The translations under genes and the position numbers were made by a program. A DNA stretch of 64,000 nucleotides from Stutzerimonas stutzeri (GTDB lineage: Bacteria; Pseudomonadota; Gammaproteobacteria; Pseudomonadales; Pseudomonadaceae). Below the pieces are notes generated by a model. That model saw only the letters and a list, made by a program, of their open reading frames with translations. It searched no databases and had not been told where the DNA came from. This document shows positions 9,502 to 17,124 of the stretch, in pieces (within the stretch, counting starts at the first letter, position 1; every line of letters starts with the position of its first letter). The stretch spans positions 30,101 through 94,100 of the forward strand of contig DGLA01000004.1 in NCBI GenBank assembly GCA_002387205.1, written 5' to 3'.

Positions 9502-10533
9502 CTAGTAGTCGGCCTCTGGCAGGCTGCTGATGATGTGGCGATAGCTGTTCATGCGCTGTGGCTGGATTTCTCCCTGCTCCAGGGCTTTGAGCAGCGCACA
9601 GCCTGGCTCGCGGTCGTGCTTGCAGTCGCGGAAGCGACAGTGGCCCAGCAGTTCCTGAAACTCGATGAACCCGGCTTCGACGTCGGCGCGGCTGACGTGG
9701 CCGAGGCCGAACTCGCGGATACCGGGCGAATCGATCAGTTCGCCGCCGCCGGGGAAGTGAAACAGGCGCGCCGTGGTGGTGGTGTGGGTGCCCTTGCCGG
9801 TCATTTCCGACAGCGCACCGACGCGGGTATCGACGCCGGGCAACAGGCTGTTTACCAGCGATGACTTGCCTACGCCGGACTGGCCGACGAATACGCTGAC
9901 GTGACCGTCGAGGCGGGCCTTCAGGTCATCCATGCCGGCGCCGCCGTGCGCCGAGACTTCCATCAGCGGGTACCCCAGCTGGCGATAGACGGACAGCAGC
10001 GCGTTGAGCGCAGGTTCGTTCTGCGCATCGATCAGATCCGCCTTGTTCAGCAGCAGAAGCGGCGTGATCCCGGCATGTTCGGCTGCGATCAGATAGCGGT
10101 CGATGAGGTTGGCGTGGGGCTCGGGAAGCGGCGCGAAGACGATTACGATCAGATCGACATTGGCCGCAACGGGTTTGAGCTGGCCGCGGGTGTCGGGGCG
10201 ACAGAGTTCGGACTGGCGCGGCAGTTGCGCCACGATGACGCCGATTCCCTGGTTGCCTGGGCGCCAGACCACGCGGTCGCCGGTAACCAGTGCCGGCAGG
10301 TTGGCGCGCAGGTGGCAACGAAAGACCTGACCGCTATGCTCGCCTTCCTGCGCCTCGACCTCGACCTGCACGCCGAAGTGGGCAATGACCAGGCCGGTCT
10401 GCTCGGGGCCAAGATCGCCGCCTTCGAGTTCTTCGACGGCACGGGATTCTCGCCGCGCCGCGCGGGTGGCGCGCTCTTCCTGGATTTTCTCGATGCGCCA
10501 GCTTTGCCGGCGGTTGAGTTGGCGTTTGGCCAT
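9502..10533 (-). CDS. rsgA: Ribosome small-subunit GTPase RsgA
   Basis: A 343-residue circularly permuted GTPase that aids late maturation of the 30S subunit. An N-terminal OB fold precedes the G domain. The motifs appear in permuted order: NKAD (G4) near residue 155, GQSGVGKSS (G1) near 220 and DSPG (G3) near 268. The C-terminal zinc-binding part holds CRFRDCKHDREPGCAL near 295-312. The first ~30 residues are basic and probably contact rRNA. Its place between motB and orn matches P. aeruginosa. Confidence 0.95.
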   Translation of the reverse strand: MAKRQLNRRQSWRIEKIQEERATRAARRESRAVEELEGGDLGPEQTGLVIAHFGVQVEVEAQEGEHSGQVFRCHLRANLPALVTGDRVVWRPGNQGIGVIVAQLPRQSELCRPDTRGQLKPVAANVDLIVIVFAPLPEPHANLIDRYLIAAEHAGITPLLLLNKADLIDAQNEPALNALLSVYRQLGYPLMEVSAHGGAGMDDLKARLDGHVSVFVGQSGVGKSSLVNSLLPGVDTRVGALSEMTGKGTHTTTTARLFHFPGGGELIDSPGIREFGLGHVSRADVEAGFIEFQELLGHCRFRDCKHDREPGCALLKALEQGEIQPQRMNSYRHIISSLPEADY

Positions 10534-10582
10534 TTATGCGGTGCCCAGGTGTGAAAGAGGGCGAGTCTAGCACGCCGTCAGT

Positions 10583-10618
10583 CGCCCGCCGTGGGCCTGT
10601 TTACGGCCCCGGCGGGCG
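10583..10618. repeat. Strong GC-rich inverted repeat between rsgA and the methyltransferase gene
   Basis: The arms at 10583-10597 and 10605-10618 pair over 14 bp with one bulged base around a 7-base loop (TGTTTAC). It sits in the 118-bp gap between two divergent genes, so it is not a normal terminator and has no T run. It could be a REP-like element or a 5'-leader structure; I see no second copy in the window. Confidence 0.6.
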
Positions 10619-10651
10619 GGTAGACTCGGCAGTCCGAACCTGCGGCGATGA

Positions 10652-11467
10652 GTGTCCATGCCTGCTCTGTCTCTTGCTCGCTTTCCCGCCTTGCTGGCGC
10701 TGTTCTGTCAGGTGTTGGCGCTCCTGCTCAGCTGGCTGCTACTGCTCGGGCTGGCGCGGTTGCTGGGCTGGCATCTCGGCCTGCTGGGGGCAGCCTGTCT
10801 GCAGGGCGCACTCGCGGCGTTGATCGGGCAGCTCCTGGGGCTGTCCCGCTGGTGGCTTCCGATCAACCTCGGTTTCGTACCCGGTCTGGTGTTGCTGCAG
10901 AATCACGCCGTGCCGCCATGGCTGCTGCTGGTCGGCTTCCTGGTGCTGTTGATGCTGAACTGGAATGCACTGACCGAGCGGGTTCCGCTTTACCTGACCG
11001 GCTCGGCGGCTGAGTTGCGCCTGGTGGAGCGACTGGCGACGTTGCCCGGCCAGTTCCGCTTCGTCGATCTGGGCTGTGGGCTCGGCGGGACCCTGCTGCG
11101 GCTGTCGCGGGCCTATCCGCAAGCGCAATTCGTGGGTGTCGAAACTGCGCCTTTGACGTTCGTGCTGTGCTGGCTGCGCTGTCTGCCACGAGGCAATTGT
11201 CATGTGCGTTTGCGCAGCCTCTGGCGTGAGCCGCTCGGCGGTTATGACGTGGTCTACTGCTTCCTGTCACCCGCGCCCATGCCGCGGATCTGGGACAAGG
11301 CAGCAGCCGAGATGAAGCCTGATGCGTTACTTATCAGCAACAGCTTCGAGGTGCCTGGCGTCGAGGCGGGGGAAATCCTGCCGATAGAGGACTGGCGCCG
11401 TTCGCAGCTCCTGATCTGGCGGCCCGGTTCGGCATCGGCACCTGACGGCAGGGGTGCGAGCGGCTAA
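10652..11467 (+). CDS. Membrane-anchored class I SAM-dependent methyltransferase
   Basis: A 271-residue protein. Its first ~110 residues form three or four hydrophobic helices, and the second half is a Rossmann methyltransferase. The SAM-binding motif VDLGCGLGGTLLRL is near residue 140 and the acidic second strand FVGVETAP near 165. Substrate unknown: the class is broad and no substrate motif is visible. It is read toward orn, and its end overlaps a longer orn frame but not the orn start chosen here; the genes are 28 bp apart and may be co-transcribed. Confidence 0.75.
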   Translation: MSMPALSLARFPALLALFCQVLALLLSWLLLLGLARLLGWHLGLLGAACLQGALAALIGQLLGLSRWWLPINLGFVPGLVLLQNHAVPPWLLLVGFLVLLMLNWNALTERVPLYLTGSAAELRLVERLATLPGQFRFVDLGCGLGGTLLRLSRAYPQAQFVGVETAPLTFVLCWLRCLPRGNCHVRLRSLWREPLGGYDVVYCFLSPAPMPRIWDKAAAEMKPDALLISNSFEVPGVEAGEILPIEDWRRSQLLIWRPGSASAPDGRGASG

Positions 11468-11495
11468 ACTGCGCGCCACCGCCAAGGAGTTCATC

Positions 11496-12038
11496 ATGCA
11501 GAGCCCGCAGAACCTGATCTGGATCGACCTCGAGATGACCGGTCTTGATCCGGACAACGATGTCATCATCGAAATGGCCACGATTGTCACTGACAGCCAG
11601 CTCAACATTCTCGCCGAAGGGCCTGTGATCGCCATTCATCAGAGTGACGAGATTCTCGCCGGGATGGACGAGTGGAACACCCGCCAGCATGGCGGTTCAG
11701 GACTGACCCAGCGGGTGCGTGAGAGCCGGATTTCCACCGAAGAGGCCGAGGCGCAGACGCTGGCTTTTCTCGAGCAGTGGGTGCCAAAAGGCAAGTCTCC
11801 GATCTGCGGCAACAGCATCTGCCAGGACCGCCGGTTCCTCTACCGGCGCATGCCGGAGCTGGAACGTTATTTCCACTACCGCAACCTTGACGTTTCGACC
11901 CTGAAGGAACTGGCCGCGCGCTGGGCGCCGGAGGTACTGGCCGGCTTCAAGAAAGGCGGAACACACCTGGCGCTGGACGATATCCGTGAATCCATCGCCG
12001 AGCTGCGTCATTATCGTGAGCATTTCATAAAGGGATGA
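11496..12038 (+). CDS. orn: Oligoribonuclease
   Basis: A 180-residue 3'-5' exoribonuclease of the DEDDh family that degrades short RNAs down to mononucleotides. In Pseudomonas it also clears pGpG, the breakdown product of c-di-GMP, which links it to the FimX-type signalling genes nearby. Motifs: WIDLEMTG (Exo I) at the N terminus, GNSICQDRRF in the middle (Exo II), and HLALDDIRESI (Exo III) near the C terminus. The start at 11496 is supported by AAGGAG at 11484-11489 and by the usual family length. The stop is followed at once by a heptamer-repeat region. Confidence 0.97.
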   Translation: MQSPQNLIWIDLEMTGLDPDNDVIIEMATIVTDSQLNILAEGPVIAIHQSDEILAGMDEWNTRQHGGSGLTQRVRESRISTEEAEAQTLAFLEQWVPKGKSPICGNSICQDRRFLYRRMPELERYFHYRNLDVSTLKELAARWAPEVLAGFKKGGTHLALDDIRESIAELRHYREHFIKG

Positions 12039-12042
12039 AGGT

Positions 12043-12160
12043 GGAGGCTGACCTGAAGCCGGAAGCTAGGAGTTATAAGCCGGAAGCTAGAAGCTAGAAG
12101 CCAGAAGTTATAAGCCGGAAGCTAGAAGCTAGAAGCTAGAAGCTAGAAGCTAGAAGCTGA
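12043..12160 (+). repeat. Heptamer array (GAAGCTA) downstream of orn, with a 35-bp higher-order period
   Basis: A run of GAAGCTA-type units starting 5 bp after the orn stop, degenerate at first and perfect at the end (at least five consecutive units at 12118-12156). A second level of order is visible: AGTTATAAGCCGGAAGCTAG begins at 12071 and again at 12106, exactly 35 bp (five heptamers) apart. Together with the reverse-oriented array at 12282-12373 and the unremarkable 120-bp spacer between them, it fills the only gene-free stretch over 300 bp in the window. Confidence 0.9.
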
Positions 12161-12281
12161 GCAGGAAGGCATGAGTTTGCGGGCGTGTTGATGGCGTTTG
12201 AGTGAAGCGCGACCCCGCATGTCGTGTGCGTTCCGGTGTGGACGAGCGGAGCATCCTCCACTCAATGGTTCAGTGTCGTAC

Positions 12282-12373
12282 CCTCCAGCCTCCAGCCTCC
12301 AGCCTCCAGCCTTCAGTTCCAAACTATCGGCTTCCAGCTTCCAGCTTCCAGCCTCCAGCCTCCAGCCTCCAAC
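12282..12373 (-). repeat. Heptamer array (CCTCCAG / CTTCCAG) abutting the stop of the NAD(P)-binding gene
   Basis: About nine heptamers of CCTCCAG and CTTCCAG type, interrupted by some 20 bp of unrelated sequence around 12311-12330. The array ends at the leftward gene's stop codon (12374-12376). Read on that gene's coding strand the units are CTGGAGG and CTGGAAG, the same sense as the array after orn. The two arrays therefore face each other across the convergent junction. Confidence 0.9.
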
Positions 12374-13015
12374 CTACCTCCCCAGCCGCCTCAGTTCATC
12401 CGACTCGACCACCCGCGTTCCCTGGCCTTCCTCCAGCGCCAGGCGCCAGAGGGCGCGGGCAAGGATGCACGCAGAGATTCCGCGGTATTTGCCAGGCAGG
12501 AGATGGGAGATCGGTGCGGTCAGGCGCTCCATGGGCCGTACCTGCATGCGTGGGCCGAGAAGCTGGGCAGGGCGGGCGATGGTCAGTTGTGGCCAGTCTT
12601 GCGCACGCAGCGCATCTTCCATCTGGCCTTTGACCTTGCAGTAGAAGATCGCGCTATCGGGGTTGGCGCCCAGCGAGCTGATCACCAGCAGATGCCGTGC
12701 GCCGAGTGCTCGGGCACGCTCGGCAAATGCCACCACCAGGTCATGATCGATGGCACGAAAGGCATCGGGGCTGCCGGCTTCCTTGAGTGTGCTGCCCAGG
12801 CAGCAGAAAGCGGTATCGGGCTGGCCCTGCAGTTGCGGCAGCAGGTCGCGAAGCGGTCCCACTGGGTTTTTCAGTCGTGGGTGCGTGGCGAGTGGTTTGC
12901 GACTGGGCGCCAGTACGCATTCGACGGTGGGTTCGTTGAGCAGCCGGTCGAGCAGGCGCTCGCCGGTGAGTCCGGTGGCGCCGGCAAGCAGAATACGCTG
13001 GGGCGTCAGATACAT
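12374..13015 (-). CDS. NAD(P)-binding (atypical short-chain dehydrogenase) protein
   Basis: A 213-residue Rossmann-fold protein of the NmrA/YwnB-like group. The nucleotide-binding motif ILLAGATGLTGERLL is at residues 8-22. Later segments AFCCLGSTLKEAGSPDAFRAIDHDLV and HLLVISSLGANPDS match the family, which includes proteins annotated as oxidoreductases or nucleoside-diphosphate-sugar epimerases. The classical YxxxK catalytic pair is replaced by FYCKVKGQME, where the FYxxVKG form is typical of this subgroup. Substrate unknown. It converges on orn. Confidence 0.75.
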   Translation of the reverse strand: MYLTPQRILLAGATGLTGERLLDRLLNEPTVECVLAPSRKPLATHPRLKNPVGPLRDLLPQLQGQPDTAFCCLGSTLKEAGSPDAFRAIDHDLVVAFAERARALGARHLLVISSLGANPDSAIFYCKVKGQMEDALRAQDWPQLTIARPAQLLGPRMQVRPMERLTAPISHLLPGKYRGISACILARALWRLALEEGQGTRVVESDELRRLGR

Positions 13016-13034
13016 GGTTTGGCTTCCTGTGCGA

Positions 13035-14714
13035 TCAGTCGGTCGAGGTGTGCTGCTGTTCGTTCAGCATTCGCCAGTGTTCGACGACCTGGTCCGGTGC
13101 CCAGATCTGCGGCTCTGATGGCTGATAGTGGTCGGCCAGCTCTCGTTCGGCAACCCTCGTCTGCGCCAGCGTGAAGGCTTGCACGATATCTCTGCTCTGC
13201 TGCAGCGCCTCGGCGAACAAGGCGCGGCCAAAGTAGGTGAAGTCATTTTCCTCGGAACAGCCGAACGAGACGCGATCGGCTCGAGCGGCGGTCATGACGA
13301 GCGTGTTCGCGCTCTTTAATGGTTCTATGAAGCCGCCTGAATAACATGCGGAAATCACGACCACCTTGTTGCGTTCGGCGAGCGGCGCCATGATTCGGGC
13401 GAGTTCGCTGGCCGGCAGGTCTTCCAGTTCCAGTCTCGGCTGTGCCACGGCAAGTTGATGGTCCGCCGAGCCGTGACTGGTGAGGTAGATGAAGATCAAA
13501 TCTTCCGGACCGCTTCGCTCTGCAAGGGTCTGGATGGCGCGAGACAGATTTTCTCGAGTGGCCAGAGGTCGGTCAGCGATATGGTCTCGGTGGTTGGCCA
13601 GGTTGATCTGGCCATGGGCGGCGAAGCGCTCTGCCAGGAGTGCATCGACGTAATCGACCTCACGCAGGAACACGCTTTGCTGGCCATCGCCCGCGAAGGT
13701 CAGGCTATACAGCTCAACGGCCGGGGTGGAGGCGGGGACTGCCTCGAGTGCCTGGTCGAGCAACCGGCCCTGGTTCAGCAGCCCCAGCTCCAGAGGATCG
13801 GTTATCGCCTTGCCTGCGCTGTCCCGGATCAAGCGGCCCGCGCGCCAGGTTCCCGCTTGCTCGGTACCGTCGGCCAGTTGCAGTGTGCCGGCGCCATCGA
13901 AGCGGCCATCACGAAACCGACCCGTGTAGCGGCTGCCGTCGGCCTGTTGCAGGACGCCCTCGCCGTGATATCTCCAACCCTCGAAGTCGCCGGTATAGCG
14001 GCTGCCATCGGTACCGGCATACTCGCCCTGGCCGCTGAGTTCGCCCTGCTTGAAATGACCCTTCCACACCTGGCCAGCGGCATCTTCATAGCGGCCTTGT
14101 CCATGAAACAGATCATTCTCGAAGCCGCCAAGATAGTGTTCGCCGTTGTTGCCGCGAAACAGGCCCTGGCCAGTTAGCCGACCCTCGACAAAGGTTCCGC
14201 TGAGTTCGCCGCTCTCATCGGTGCGCATGCCCTGGCCGTGAGGCTGACCGGCAAGGAATGCGCCTTCATGGATGACCCCGTCAGCGCTTTCGAGCCTGCC
14301 GGCGCCTTCATACAGGTCGTTCTTGAACTCGCCCTCATAACTCAGGCCCGGCTCGAGATAGCGACCCTTGCCGTTGAGCGCGCCGCGCTGGAAGCGTCCC
14401 TCGTAGACGCCGCCCGCTGCATAGCTGAAACGCCCCCGTCCGTCGAACAGTCCCTGTTTGAATTCGCCTTCGTAGCGATCACCGTTGGCGCCTTGCCAGA
14501 TACCCTGACCGTGCCACTGGCCATCCTTGAATTCGCCGACGTAGTGGCTGCCGTTGGGGTAGTCGATGCGACCTTCGCCCTGCAGCCGGCCGTTGACGAT
14601 CTCGCCGCGATAACGGCCGCCGTCCGGCAACGTGGCATCGGCGGGTGTGAACGGCTCGCCCTCACCGCAGGCGGCGAGCAGGCAGGCAAATGAAAGGAGA
14701 GCAAACTGGCGCAT
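13035..14714 (-). CDS. Lipoprotein with MORN repeats and a C13 (legumain/caspase-like) peptidase domain
   Basis: A 559-residue protein starting MRQFALLSFACLLAACGEG, with a lipoprotein signal and lipobox LLAAC. About twelve MORN-type repeats of 22-23 residues follow (roughly 30-300; typical unit GDRYEGEFKQGLFDGRG). The C-terminal ~230 residues resemble a C13-family cysteine peptidase: the likely histidine is in YLTSHGSAD and the likely cysteine in VISACYSGGF, the caspase-like His/Cys pair. A longer upstream frame (to 15182) overlaps the MaoC gene and is not used. It is probably anchored in the outer membrane facing the periplasm. Its substrate and role are unknown; MORN repeats usually bind lipids or proteins. 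Confidence 0.8.
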   Translation of the reverse strand: MRQFALLSFACLLAACGEGEPFTPADATLPDGGRYRGEIVNGRLQGEGRIDYPNGSHYVGEFKDGQWHGQGIWQGANGDRYEGEFKQGLFDGRGRFSYAAGGVYEGRFQRGALNGKGRYLEPGLSYEGEFKNDLYEGAGRLESADGVIHEGAFLAGQPHGQGMRTDESGELSGTFVEGRLTGQGLFRGNNGEHYLGGFENDLFHGQGRYEDAAGQVWKGHFKQGELSGQGEYAGTDGSRYTGDFEGWRYHGEGVLQQADGSRYTGRFRDGRFDGAGTLQLADGTEQAGTWRAGRLIRDSAGKAITDPLELGLLNQGRLLDQALEAVPASTPAVELYSLTFAGDGQQSVFLREVDYVDALLAERFAAHGQINLANHRDHIADRPLATRENLSRAIQTLAERSGPEDLIFIYLTSHGSADHQLAVAQPRLELEDLPASELARIMAPLAERNKVVVISACYSGGFIEPLKSANTLVMTAARADRVSFGCSEENDFTYFGRALFAEALQQSRDIVQAFTLAQTRVAERELADHYQPSEPQIWAPDQVVEHWRMLNEQQHTSTD

Positions 14715-14788
14715 GCGGCGTTCCAGACAACAGGATGCCTGCAGTATGCCGCAAACGCGCGGGCGGGCCACAACCCGCCCTATGGCCG

Positions 14789-15244
14789 TCAGAGAATGCA
14801 GAGCGCCAGGGTTTCGGCAACGTAGGCGGGCTTCTCGATACCCTCGATCTCCATCACGACGCGAGCCTTGAGCAGCCATTGGCCGGGGTTCTTCTCGTAG
14901 GCGTCCACGAGTGTCGCTGCCAGGCGCACCCGCGAGCCGACGCGTACCGGCTGGATGAAGCGCAGGCTGTCGAGCCCGTAGTTGACGCCCATTCTGGTGC
15001 CTTCTGGCGTGACCTGCAGGTCGCGCATCAGCATCGGTATCAACGACAGCGAGAGAAAGCCATGGGCAATGGTGCCGCCGAAGGGTGTCTGGGCGGCTTT
15101 CTCGGGATCGATATGGATGAACTGGTGATCGCCGGTACAGTCGGCAAACTGATCGACTCGCTGCTGGTCGACGGTGAACCATTCCGAGCGGCCAAGCTCC
15201 TTGCCAATGTAACTCTTGAGTTCCGCTACGGGCACCTGCGGCAT
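14789..15244 (-). CDS. MaoC-family (R)-specific enoyl-CoA hydratase
   Basis: A 151-residue hot-dog-fold hydratase. The catalytic Asp/His motif is in FADCTGDHQFIHIDPEKA (about residues 33-50), and PFGGTIAHGFLSLSLIP is the other hallmark of MaoC/PhaJ enzymes. It would interconvert (R)-3-hydroxyacyl-CoA and trans-2-enoyl-CoA, the step that links beta-oxidation to polyhydroxyalkanoate synthesis in PhaJ proteins. A strong ribosome site (GGAGG) precedes the ATG. No pha genes are nearby, so the pathway is not set by context. Confidence 0.85.
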   Translation of the reverse strand: MPQVPVAELKSYIGKELGRSEWFTVDQQRVDQFADCTGDHQFIHIDPEKAAQTPFGGTIAHGFLSLSLIPMLMRDLQVTPEGTRMGVNYGLDSLRFIQPVRVGSRVRLAATLVDAYEKNPGQWLLKARVVMEIEGIEKPAYVAETLALCIL

Positions 15245-15395
15245 ACGTCCTCCGGAATTGTTGTTGTTCGAGTGCGGGTTCAGGCCGCTAGATCAGCACG
15301 GAGGTGACCATGACGCAACCAAGCATGGCCGCCGCGAATGGCGAGCCATATGTTTGGCTGAAGCCGGTGCGCGGGCTTCGCTCCGGCGGGATGCT

Positions 15396-15423
15396 TATAA
15401 TCGCCGCTTCCATGTCTCGGAGG
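15396..15423 (+). promoter_or_regulatory. -10 box and ribosome site before lrgA
   Basis: A perfect TATAAT lies at 15396-15401, 28 bp before the chosen ATG, and GGAGG lies at 15419-15423 with the usual 5-base spacing. No good -35 is visible. These support the ATG at 15429 rather than a longer upstream start. Confidence 0.5.
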
Positions 15424-15428
15424 CTTCC

Positions 15429-15791
15429 ATGCTGCTACGCGGGTTAACCTGGCTGGTGCTGTTTCAACTGCTTGGCACGGCGCTGAATGTGATGTTTCTG
15501 CCCGTCCTGCCGGGCCCGATCATCGGCCTGCTGTTGTTGTTCGTGGCATTGCTGGCGCGTGGTCAGGCGAGCGAGTCCCTGCAGGTTGCTGCCAGCAGTC
15601 TGCTGCGTTATCTGCCGTTGCTGCTGGTTCCGCCAGCGGTCGGTGTGATGGCTTATACCGGCGCGATCCTCGATGACTTCTGGGCCATTGTCGGGGTGCT
15701 GGCGCTGTCCCTGGTGCTTTCGCTGGTGTTTACCGGGTGGCTGATGCAGGCCCTGATCCGGCGTCAGCAGCGCAAGGCAGGACGGGCATGA
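15429..15791 (+). CDS. CidA/LrgA family membrane protein
   Basis: A 120-residue holin-like inner-membrane protein with about four hydrophobic helices: LVLFQLLGTALNVMF, GPIIGLLLLFVALLA, LLRYLPLLLVPPAVGVMAY and ALSLVLSLVFTGWLM. The signature FLPVLPGPIIGL is typical of CidA/LrgA. These proteins work with an LrgB partner and affect murein hydrolase activity, autolysis or export of small metabolites. The stop overlaps the LrgB start by ATGA, so the two are translationally coupled. Which of the CidA or LrgA roles applies cannot be told from sequence. Confidence 0.88.
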   Translation: MLLRGLTWLVLFQLLGTALNVMFLPVLPGPIIGLLLLFVALLARGQASESLQVAASSLLRYLPLLLVPPAVGVMAYTGAILDDFWAIVGVLALSLVLSLVFTGWLMQALIRRQQRKAGRA

Positions 15792-16507
15792 TGACCGTGC
15801 AATGGCAAGCCGCCTGGGAAGCGGTGATTCATCATCCGTTGTTTGGTGTGGCGATCACCCTTGCGGCGTTCCAGTTGGCCTTTGCGGCGTATGAAAAGAC
15901 CCGCTGGGTGTTCTTGCAGCCAGTGCTGGTGTCGATGCTGCTGGTCATCGGCATCCTCCTGGCCTGCGGCCTCCGCTACGACGAATACCGTGTCAGCGCG
16001 CAAATGCTGACGGTGTTGCTCGGTCCGGCGACGGTCGCCCTGGCCGTGCCGCTTTATCTAAACCTGCGACGCATCCGCGAGCTGTTCGGCCCGATCATGC
16101 TCACATTGCTGATTGCCGGCATTGGTGCGACGGCACTCGGCATGGTGCTGGCCTGGGCGTTCGGCGCCGACCGCATGATCCTGATGACCCTGGCGCCGAA
16201 GTCGGTGACCTCGCCCATCGCCATGCTCGTGGCCGAGCAGATCGGGGGCATCGTGGCGCTCGCGGCGGTGTTCGTGATGATCACCGGTATCCTGGGTGCG
16301 ATTTTCGGCCCGGAACTGTTGCGCCGGTTCGGTGTTCAGCATCCTGCTGCCCGTGGCATGGCGCTGGGGCTTACGTCGCACGCGGTAGGCACCGCACAGG
16401 CCTTGCAGGAAGGCGACGAATGTGGCGCGTTCGCCGCGCTGGCCATGAGCTTGATGGGCGTCATGACGGCCGTACTCCTGCCGCTTGTCGTGACGCTCCT
16501 GTTGTAA
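15788..16507 (+). CDS. lrgB: LrgB/CidB family membrane protein
   Basis: A 239-residue polytopic membrane protein with about seven helices. It carries the family hallmarks LGPATVALAVPLY and APKSVTSPIAM, and later LTSHAVGTAQALQEGDECGAFAALAM. It pairs with the upstream CidA/LrgA protein through a 4-bp start/stop overlap. The start MMTVQWQ is chosen because it fits this overlap; 17 residues of upstream frame would lie inside the partner gene. The proposed function (control of autolysis or metabolite export) is inferred from the family. Confidence 0.9.
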   Translation: MMTVQWQAAWEAVIHHPLFGVAITLAAFQLAFAAYEKTRWVFLQPVLVSMLLVIGILLACGLRYDEYRVSAQMLTVLLGPATVALAVPLYLNLRRIRELFGPIMLTLLIAGIGATALGMVLAWAFGADRMILMTLAPKSVTSPIAMLVAEQIGGIVALAAVFVMITGILGAIFGPELLRRFGVQHPAARGMALGLTSHAVGTAQALQEGDECGAFAALAMSLMGVMTAVLLPLVVTLLL

Positions 16508-16516
16508 GGAATTGCT

Positions 16517-17107
16517 ATGAAGCTGCCATTGTTTCCCCTCGATACCGTCCTGTTTCCCGGCTGCCAGCTGGACCTGCAGATATTCGAGGCGCGCTATCTG
16601 GACATGGTCAGTCGCTGCCTCAAGGCGGGGCATGGCTTCGGCGTGGTGCGCATCGTCGAGGGCAGCGAAGTCGGCGTGGCGCCTGGCGAATACGCAACGA
16701 CCGGTTGCGAGGCGCTGATCCGAGACTGGCAGCAGCGGCCCAACGGGCTCTTGGGGATACGCGTGGAGGGTGGCCGGCGTTTCGATGTGGAGTCGGCCGA
16801 GGTGCAGCGTGATCAGCTCACGGTTGCCGAGGTCGCCTGGCGCAGTGAGGGGGAAGAATTGCCGCTGGGCGACGAGCACGCCGAACTGGCCATCCTGCTG
16901 GAAGCGTTGGGTCAGCATCCGATGGTGCAGACGCTGGGGATGACGGGTGTCGTGCACGGCCAGCGCTCATTGGCCAACCAACTGGCCTACCTGTTGCCGT
17001 TCCAGCCCGAGCAGAAGGTCGAGTTGCTGCAAATGGACGATCCACGGCGGCAGCTTGAATGCATCCAGCTGTGGCTCGAAAGGTTGCAGGGCGACTCGCC
17101 GGAGTAG
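16517..17107 (+). CDS. Lon N-terminal (substrate-binding) domain protein
   Basis: A 196-residue protein made entirely of the domain found at the N terminus of Lon protease. It starts KLPLFPLDTVLFPGCQLDLQIFEARY and continues with GVVRI and EVGVAPGEYATTG. There is no ATPase or peptidase part, so it is a stand-alone LON-N protein, common in proteobacteria and possibly a substrate adaptor. It starts 9 bp after lrgB and may be in the same transcript. Function unproven. Confidence 0.85.
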   Translation: MKLPLFPLDTVLFPGCQLDLQIFEARYLDMVSRCLKAGHGFGVVRIVEGSEVGVAPGEYATTGCEALIRDWQQRPNGLLGIRVEGGRRFDVESAEVQRDQLTVAEVAWRSEGEELPLGDEHAELAILLEALGQHPMVQTLGMTGVVHGQRSLANQLAYLLPFQPEQKVELLQMDDPRRQLECIQLWLERLQGDSPE

Positions 17108-17124
17108 CCGGGGCGGTCTTACCG

